The position numbers were made by a program, and so were the translations under genes. Source: Erythrophleum ivorense (taxonomy: Eukaryota; Streptophyta; Magnoliopsida; Fabales; Fabaceae). Taken from it: a stretch of DNA of 64,000 bases. The stretch is taken from NCBI GenBank assembly GCA_026724425.1, contig JAIUCV010000018.1, positions 2,847,596 to 2,911,595 of the forward strand, read 5' to 3'. The notes beneath the pieces were generated by a model. It did not search any database. It had not been told where the DNA came from and saw only the letters and a list, made by a program, of their open reading frames with translations. This document shows, piece by piece, positions 58,384-64,000 of the stretch (its first letter is position 1; every line of letters begins with the position of its first letter).

Positions 58384-58594
58384 TCCAACATGTATAACTT
58401 TAGTCAATCCCATTATACATTGAATGATCTTCCAACTTCGCTACATTAATTTGCCTCACATGGTAGCAGTTTAAACAAGGGCATATAATTTTATTAAGAT
58501 ATGTTGCATACTCAATTGCAAACTTAATAAACTCTTGCACTCCATCTATATATTCCTTGAATAGATGATTGGCAGTCATCTATCTTCGGTCCAT
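58384..58594 (-). pseudogene. CACTA TNP2-like transposase fragment, N-terminus
   Basis: Minus-strand ATG at 58594 opens MDRR, then a stop where the family has Trp, then MTANHLFKEYIDGVQEF, IKFAIEYATYLNKIICPCLN and CYHVRQINVAKLEDH, ending near SYTCW. This is the transposase-associated domain at the N-terminus of plant CACTA transposases, with its CPCxxC cysteines. A TGA near 58400 is a second stop. The frame then runs into the family B LTR at 58383 and continues at 40991. Confidence 0.8.
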
Positions 58595-59600
58595 ACCTTT
58601 TCAATTTAACAAGAACCAATTTGAGAAAAATGTAGTTAGTGACTCCTAATATGCTTAGACTTCTACCTACTACTCTATTAAATATTGCCTAAATATATAA
58701 GCTATCTAATTACTCTTTTTTTTTCAATTTCTATCTAAAAAAAATTGGTAGCATGACGAGTTAAAAATAAAAGTTTCCCAAGCTAAACCTTCTCTTTAAA
58801 CTAAAACTAACAATCCATAATAATAGAGCAACGGATTGTCAAATAATTCATGGAAAATTTGGCAGCATGGCAGCTTAAAAATTGAAGTTTTCCATGCTAA
58901 GTCTTCTCTTCAAACTAAAACTACAATATTAATTCAACAATCCATAATAACAGAGCAATGAATTGTCAAATATTTCATACGTGAATGGCCAAATACTTAT
59001 TTTTCTAGCTACCATCTCTTTTTCCATTGCTGTTGCTAATTACTGAGATAATATTTTCCCAACCCACTAGTCATCATATTGATTCTAAACCATCATATCT
59101 CTATTTTAAATTAAAATAAATGTTCCTATCAAATTCAAAGTTTTATTTTCAATCATATTTCCTTTTATGTATTTTATGCATACTCTTGTAGTGATATGAA
59201 AGTTCACAAATGAAAACACACGATTGCTCAACACATCAAATTTGTCAACCAGCAAATCATTCCAAATGTGAGTGAATACAAGAAGAACAATAAGTAAATC
59301 ATTCAAAATTAAGGAACCAAAAAAAAAAGAAAAAGAAATTGACGTACAGGTAGAAGAACACGAGCTGTAGGAGGAAGAGGGAAGGGCCGAATCAAGCAGT
59401 GAAGGGCGAAACTAATGCCACCGGTGTGGAAGATGTAAAAAGAGGATGGAAGCCACTAGAAATAGGGAGAGAAAACACCAAAGAATGCGACAAAGACAAT
59501 GGGTAGGGGTGATAGAGAGTTTACGATCATGCACAAGCTTCTGCAACTATGGAAATAGAGTTTTGCAAACTATACTAATTTGAAAAGGTAAATTTAAAAA
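58595..59600 (-). other. CACTA 5' noncoding region
   Basis: The region between the transposase start and the right subterminal repeats. It includes a diverged tandem duplication (58741-58850 and 58854-58979, sharing CAATCCATAATAAYAGAGCAA) and a more GC-rich patch at 59340-59520. No open frame is convincing. Confidence 0.55.
58741..58979. repeat. Diverged tandem duplication of about 110-125 bp
   Basis: Two copies share TTGGYAGCATG, CTTCTCTTYAAACTAAAACTA and CAATCCATAATAA. The second has a short insertion (TATTAATTCAA). Confidence 0.8.
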
Positions 59601-60339
59601 TATATTATCTAGCAGTTGTATGAAAAATTGCTAACTTTAATGGAGTTTAGTGGGCAGTTATAAAATAACTACCAACATTGATAACTTTAGTTAGCAGTTA
59701 TTTCAAAACTGCTAACTAAACTAAATTAATTTTTTAAATATTTTATTAACAACAAAATATAGTTGGCGATTCTTAAGTTACCCCTAACTAAAGGAATGTC
59801 ACTATTGACAGTTATTTCATAACTACCAACAATGACCTTCCTATAGTTAGTGGTATTTGGGAACTACCAACATTGATTTAATTTTAATTAGTGGTTGTTT
59901 ATAAACCACCAACTAAACTAAATTAATTTGTTAAAATATTTTGTTATAAAAATATATATAGTTGGTGGTTAAATAACCATTAACTAAAGTTGATCACTGT
60001 TAGTGGTTATTTAAAAACTGTCAACATTAATTTCCTTTAGTTAGCTATTATTTAATAACCGCCAATTATATATTTTATTAGTTTTTTTAAATATTTTGTT
60101 ATCAAAAAATATACAGTTGGTGATTCTTGAGAAACCGCCAACTATGCTAGTTATAAATAGTGGCTTTCATAGAACCACCAACTATATAATTATAGTTGGC
60201 AGTTGTCTTGGAACTGCTAATTACATTTTTTGTTTTGTTGGCAATTTTTATTATAAGCGTTAACAAATTTATTTTATTTAACAGTTTATTATGAATTGCC
60301 AACGTATATGCACTAACATATTCTATTTTTGTGGTAGTG
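59601..60339. repeat. CACTA subterminal dyad repeats and right terminus
   Basis: Many copies of GTTGGYGGTTAT-like units in both orientations, e.g. AGTTAGCAGTTATTTCAAAACTGCTAACT near 59690, GTTGGTGGTTAAATAACCA near 59960, and GTTGGCAGTTGTCTTGGAACTGC near 60194. The outermost bases read, on the minus strand, CACTACCACAAAAATAG. They match the array next to the left end. Confidence 0.8.
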
Positions 60340-60849
60340 AATATTAATACACAGCATTAGTAAAATTTTTTTTTTGAAAACATTGTTATATAAACTACTC
60401 TTCTTCATATATTTCACCTTTTTGTCCTATTTCTTTTTTGTATTTTTTCTCTCTATCTCTTTTCTATTTTTACTCTACTTTGTGTTTACTTTGCATTTGA
60501 AATTATCTCCCCTGTCTTTACTATATGTTAAGGATTTCTTGAAGAGTGTGAGATTCAAATTTTAGTTTCTTCTATAGGTATGTATAAATAATTGTTGAAT
60601 AATATTTTTATGGAATATTATGTTATTTATTGTTATTATTTATTTATTTTGATAATATAGTAAAAATATTTTTTATTTGATAAAATTTATAAACTAGTAA
60701 TATTTATTGTTATTTATTATTTTTGTGATGATGTAGTTGAGAAATTTTCTTTTTTGGATAACATTTGTAAGATAGTATTTAAATTGTTTATTATCACAGA
60801 AAAATGAAAATTCTTGATAACTAAAGGTAGACGTATAACATATTGAATC
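60340..60849. other. AT-rich sequence, no gene
   Basis: Begins with the AAT target copy of the CACTA element. It is T- and A-rich throughout and is probably the 5' noncoding region of the next CACTA remnant. Confidence 0.45.
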
Positions 60850-61795
60850 ATGGACACAAGGGATATAATGATGAATTTTGACAAGGTATAAAAGAGTTTA
60901 TCACTTGTACTTGTTAAAAAAAAAAGACTTAGTTCAAGAAATAGAAAAATTAAAAATCCATGTTCTAAATATAAAAATAGAGTCTATCTTACTACTAACG
61001 AGATAAAGGTTGATCTTTATAAAATAGGGTTTCAACATGGATATTGTTATTAGACATGTTATGATGAAATTGAACTATTGTCAGCTAACATACATGTTAG
61101 AACTACATTTAATTCAAGATTAGCAAATGAAAAACATAATAATAGATATGAAAAAATGATTTTTGATGCAGCTGAACCTAATTTTTATATTTATAGTAAT
61201 GATGAAGTAGACTACGATGATGATATTAAACCTATTGAGGAACATCCAAATATAGAAGCCTAGTTATTTGTTCATTTATTTAATGGGTATTAACATCTAT
61301 TGTGGCCAAGACGTAGTCATCAATCTAAGCTATTTGTTGCCATAAGAATGTGAAGCATTAAATATGACAGCAATTTGTTACAATAAAGTTTTGATCAGTT
61401 TTCAAGTGTTATGAAAGAAAGCTACCCACTTGATGATGTCATATGTAAGCGTTGGTGCAAAACAAAGAAACTAGTATACAAACTTGATCTTTCCACAAAA
61501 AAAAAAAAAATATTTGCATTAATAGATGTATATTGTATTATAGAGATAAGATAAACAAGACAATATGTAAATTCTGAGTGCCTCAATATGGAACTAGTCA
61601 ATCTAGTCAAAGATAAAGCATTAAAGAGATTCTAGTTAAAAAAATGTATTATTTACTAATTATTCCTAAATTACAAAAGGTTTTATGTCCCAATGAGTTC
61701 TACTAAACTTATGTGATGGCATTGGACAATAGAAGATATCAAGGTGTATTATGTCATCTTTTAAATAGAAAAGTGTGAAAATATTTTGATAGCGT
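60850..61795 (+). pseudogene. Second CACTA TNP2-like transposase remnant
   Basis: Plus-strand readings across several frames follow the order of a TNP2-type transposase. First CSKYKNRVYLTTNEIKVDLY followed by KIGFQHGY (60960-61045), the transposase-associated domain. Then an open piece 61078-61263 (MIFDAAEPNFYIYSNDEVDY, EEHPNIEA). Then FDQFSSVMKESYPLDD (about 61390), INRCILYYRDKINKTICK (61510-61575), IIPKLQKVLCP and MALDNRRYQGVLCHLLNRKV (61710-61770). Many stops and shifts. It lies outside the 26840-60339 element, runs in the opposite direction, and differs in sequence from that element's transposase. Confidence 0.75.
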
Positions 61796-61798
61796 ATA

Positions 61799-61831
<33 letters not shown>

Positions 61832-62388
61832 AAATATATAGCAATAACAATTGCATTGTTGTCGCTCTATATATATATATACAGCAATGTGTTATATATA
61901 TATAATCAAATATATTTTATACAATATATATATACACGTGTGTGTGTTATATAAAACATTTTTGTTAAAAAGTAAAAAGCATAAGAGAAGGATAAATATG
62001 TTAGAAATTTATATATAAATTTTATAAAAAAAATTATTTTTTATTACATCATTAATATTTGTTTATATAACTTAAATAATATAATAATTGATTAATTAAA
62101 TAAATATTATTTAATAATAAATATAAATAATATAGCTTATAATATAATTACAATCTAAATTAGAAAAACATTTAGATTATATTATTTATAGTTTATTATA
62201 TATTAATTAATTAAAACATAAATTTTCTTTAATTTACAATGGATGTTTTTTAATTATGTAAATTATTATATATTATATGCATGTAGTATAACATATTAGA
62301 ATATAATGTACCTATATTATAGAATATCATTGATGATAGCAGTAGAGGATTGATTGTTACTAGCAACCAATAATCTGTCACTACTTTT
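61796..62388. other. AT-rich tract with (AT)n microsatellites
   Basis: Long AT dinucleotide runs at 61797-61825 and shorter ones near 61870 and 61905, with an ACACGTGTGTGTG patch near 61934. No gene seen. Confidence 0.8.
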
Positions 62389-62590
62389 AAGGAGAATTAA
62401 TTTACTGTCATGTTGCTAATTTTCTCCGATGTTTGCTAGCTTTTACTATTTTTGTTAGTTTTTTTAATTATTTTTTATGTTTCCAGATAAATTTTTTAAA
62501 TGTAAAATTATTTTTTAAAAAAAGTAAAAAATAGTTCTGTTGGAATTTTGTCGCATCCTTCTATAGGAAATTATTAACATTGTTGTAGTG
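62389..62590. repeat. Possible CACTA terminus
   Basis: On the minus strand, CACTACAACAATGTTAATAA starts at 62590, a typical CACTA terminal sequence. CACTACTTTTAAGG occurs at 62389 in the opposite sense. The flanking triplets (TGT and TCT) do not match, so I cannot say whether this is a small element or only the right end of the remnant at 60850. Confidence 0.35.
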
Positions 62591-62959
62591 TCTAGATTTC
62601 AAAAGCATTATGGATATGAACAAAATCTAAACAATGGATGGTAATAGCTTGCTTAGAATGGAGACAAAAGTGAGAGATGCCTTACCTGAAGTAAAGAAAT
62701 AGGAGATGCAGCACGGAACGAACAAAAAAAGCTTGGGAAGGTCACAAATAACTAATCAAGTGAGGGGGCTGCCATTGTCGCAAGATTCTGTTAGCTTGGG
62801 TTGTTGTCAATGGGTGCTTTGGCAAGCAATGGAGAAGAAGGGAGCTTTTGATGTTAGTGGGTTTGAAGCTTTCCATGGAGAATAACAGTTTGGAGACAAA
62901 GAAGGGTTATCATTGGGGAAGAAATTTAAAGAAATTTAGATATGATAGAGAAAGTTTCA
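62591..62959. other. Unassigned sequence, no gene
   Basis: Slightly more GC-rich than its surroundings. No open frame is convincing. It may be the noncoding part of a third CACTA-type element whose subterminal repeats follow. Confidence 0.35.
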
Positions 62960-63345
62960 TGTGTCACTAGGTAAAATGTTAAAAGGCCTAACCACAGTTC
63001 TAAGAAACCATGGTTAAGTCATTAAGTCTTAATCATCGTTCATTAAAACTGTGGTTAAGCCATTTAATCCTAACTACAGTTTTAATGAATCATGATTAAT
63101 CCATTAAGTCTTAACCATAATTTTAAAGAACATTGGTTAAACATTAATGCCTTAACCACAGTTTTAAAAAGCCATGGTTAAGATCTTTAGTCCTAACCAC
63201 AATTTGATACAACCATCGTTAAGTAACCATGATTTTAAGAAACCACGGTTAAACTTTAATGGTTTAATTACAGTTTTAAATAATCGTAATTAAGATTTTA
63301 GTTAAAATGTGGTTTAGCTACAATTTTCTTAACTATGGTTAACTC
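62960..63345. repeat. Subterminal dyad-repeat field (TTAACCACGGTT type)
   Basis: Six or more inverted pairs of CTTAACCAC and GTGGTTAAG around TTTTAA-like centres, e.g. CTTAACCACAGTTTTAAAAA followed by GCCATGGTTAAG near 63153. The design resembles CACTA subterminal repeats, with a sequence unlike those of the 26840-60339 element. I found no convincing terminal repeat next to it. Confidence 0.65.
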
Positions 63346-63369
63346 ATCATCACAATATCTCCTTTTTTT

Positions 63370-63685
63370 TTTTAAGTGCCTTTGTCATGTTACAACACCC
63401 TTCTTCCGTTAAGGATTTGAAAACTATTCTCCTCCTTAAAAAAGTCTTTTCTAGATCAAGCCCTCTCGACGAGCCCGGAAGATTTTTTGACCTCCTTGAC
63501 CGTCACTGTTACTTCTATCTTTGTTGATCTTTTCTCGTCGTATGATTTTAAGATGTTAGGTCTTGTAGAGCTGATCATGTAAGCTGAATAGTTTTCGTAG
63601 GCTTTGTCGCTTGTTAAGAGCTTATGGCTCCTTGTACCAGTGCTTGTTTGTTTGAATGAATTCCTTAATTACCAAAAAGAAAAAT
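63370..63685 (+). mobile_element. Possible LINE 3' end
   Basis: The stretch ends GCTCCTTGTACCAGTGC, then TTGTTTGTTTGAATGAATTCC and TTAATTACCAAAAAGAAAAA. This resembles the 3' untranslated end and A-rich tail of plant L1-type LINEs. No reverse transcriptase coding is present and no target duplication was found, so the call is tentative. Confidence 0.3.
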
Positions 63686-64000
63686 ACAGATAAATAAAGA
63701 CTTAGAGATAGACACGACGCATGTAATATACCAAATAAAACAAAAAGTGCCGTCCGTAAGACTGTAAACTATGCTAATTAACAAGTTTTTGTTTTGGTTC
63801 TTCATGTGACTTGAAGACCGTTTCAAATGATTCCCCTTTACTATGAATAATATAATGTCATCGAAACTTGAGTCTTTAGTTTTCTAGTAGATGCCGGTTC
63901 TGAGTTGACTTCAATAATTAATCCTCTTTATTTTTTTAATACCATTACTTATCATTGATGGCTTTTTAGAGCCTCTCTTGATAATGATGAAGAATAAAAT
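63686..64000. other. Nothing recognised at the right edge
   Basis: AT-rich, with no open frame, repeat or element end that I can support. Confidence 0.5.

Larger units (their letters stand above)
26840..60339 (-). mobile_element. CACTA (En/Spm) transposon inflated by nested retrotransposons
   Basis: Left end CACTATGCTAGAGAATGAC at 26840; right end, on the minus strand, CACTACCACAAAAATAGAA starting at 60339. Both sides carry the 3-bp target AAT (26837-26839 and 60340-60342), the duplication size of CACTA elements. Just inside both ends are fields of dyad subterminal repeats based on TTGGCGGTTAT. The interior keeps pieces of a TNP2-like transposase N-terminus on the minus strand (58384-58594 and 40640-40991). 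Subtracting the two LTR-bounded insertions leaves about 3 kb, so most of the transposase gene was lost by internal deletion and the element is non-autonomous. The terminal repeats match clearly only over the first bases; the matching target and subterminal repeats make the call. Confidence 0.78.

Noticed and set aside
62389..62590. A complete 202-bp miniature CACTA element
   Set aside because: The flanking triplets differ and the two ends match only over CACTAC, so only a possible terminus is reported.

Overview
This window is repeat-rich nuclear DNA from a flowering plant, most likely a dicot judging by its AT-richness and element types. I see no host gene. Almost every base that can be assigned belongs to transposable elements nested inside one another: Ty3/gypsy LTR retrotransposons (Tekay/Del chromoviruses and the Athila/Tat lineage), a Ty1/copia remnant, a Stowaway MITE and CACTA (En/Spm) DNA transposons. 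Only one long intact coding region exists, a 1520-residue Tekay-type Gag-Pol polyprotein on the minus strand (31911-36473). Every other coding stretch is a broken remnant.

Left third (1-18852). The window opens inside a minus-strand Athila/Tat element whose 3' part lies off the left edge: protease remnant at 1-888, gag remnant at 13205-13885, primer-binding site at 14141-14159 and 5' LTR at 14165-15881. Between its gag and protease pieces sit plus-strand insertions: a long Tekay-type LTR (889-6705) that itself holds a minus solo LTR (1558-4447, duplicated target CTTTC), an unassigned LTR-like stretch, and a second Athila/Tat LTR (9030-13192) carrying a Stowaway MITE (9272-9569) and a Tekay solo LTR (9977-12805, target GCATG). 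The Athila/Tat element interrupts a copia remnant (15882-18324). That remnant's LTR is split by another solo LTR (17067-18282) and faces an inverted copia LTR (18371-18852) only 46 bp away.

Middle (18853-26839). About 2.5 kb of AT-rich sequence without recognisable content is followed by an isolated Athila/Tat LTR (21721-23126) bracketed by two nearly identical 321-bp copies of its own upstream flank, then a clean Tekay solo LTR (24046-26703, target AATGT).

Right half (26840-60339). This is one CACTA element of about 3 kb, inflated to 33.5 kb by later insertions and still bounded by the 3-bp target AAT. It holds two oppositely oriented LTRs of a second Tekay subfamily, called family B here. 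The first (26877-39992, target ATTTT) contains a structurally complete Tekay element (29116-39383, target CATTT, LTRs 2745 bp each and about 0.8% different by eye). The second (40992-58383) contains an older, broken Tekay element (43361-56908, target TTTTA), whose gag is interrupted by a further solo LTR (50836-53856, target TACCT). Nesting is therefore four deep.

Right edge (60340-64000): remnants of other CACTA elements, AT microsatellites, a dyad subterminal-repeat field and a possible LINE tail.

The most unusual signal is a family of short dyad repeats. The commonest perfect form is CTCGCTATAGCGAG, spaced roughly 20-50 bp apart in arrays of about 160-260 bp inside the LTRs. Such arrays occur in Tekay family A LTRs and in an Athila/Tat LTR; a different LTR family carries an analogous array built on TTGGCCGCGGCCAA, and another Athila/Tat LTR carries a decayed one. 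The arms are conserved while the central four bases vary, nearly always by transitions. Boundaries supported by matching target duplications are firm; lineage names rest on motif recognition by eye.
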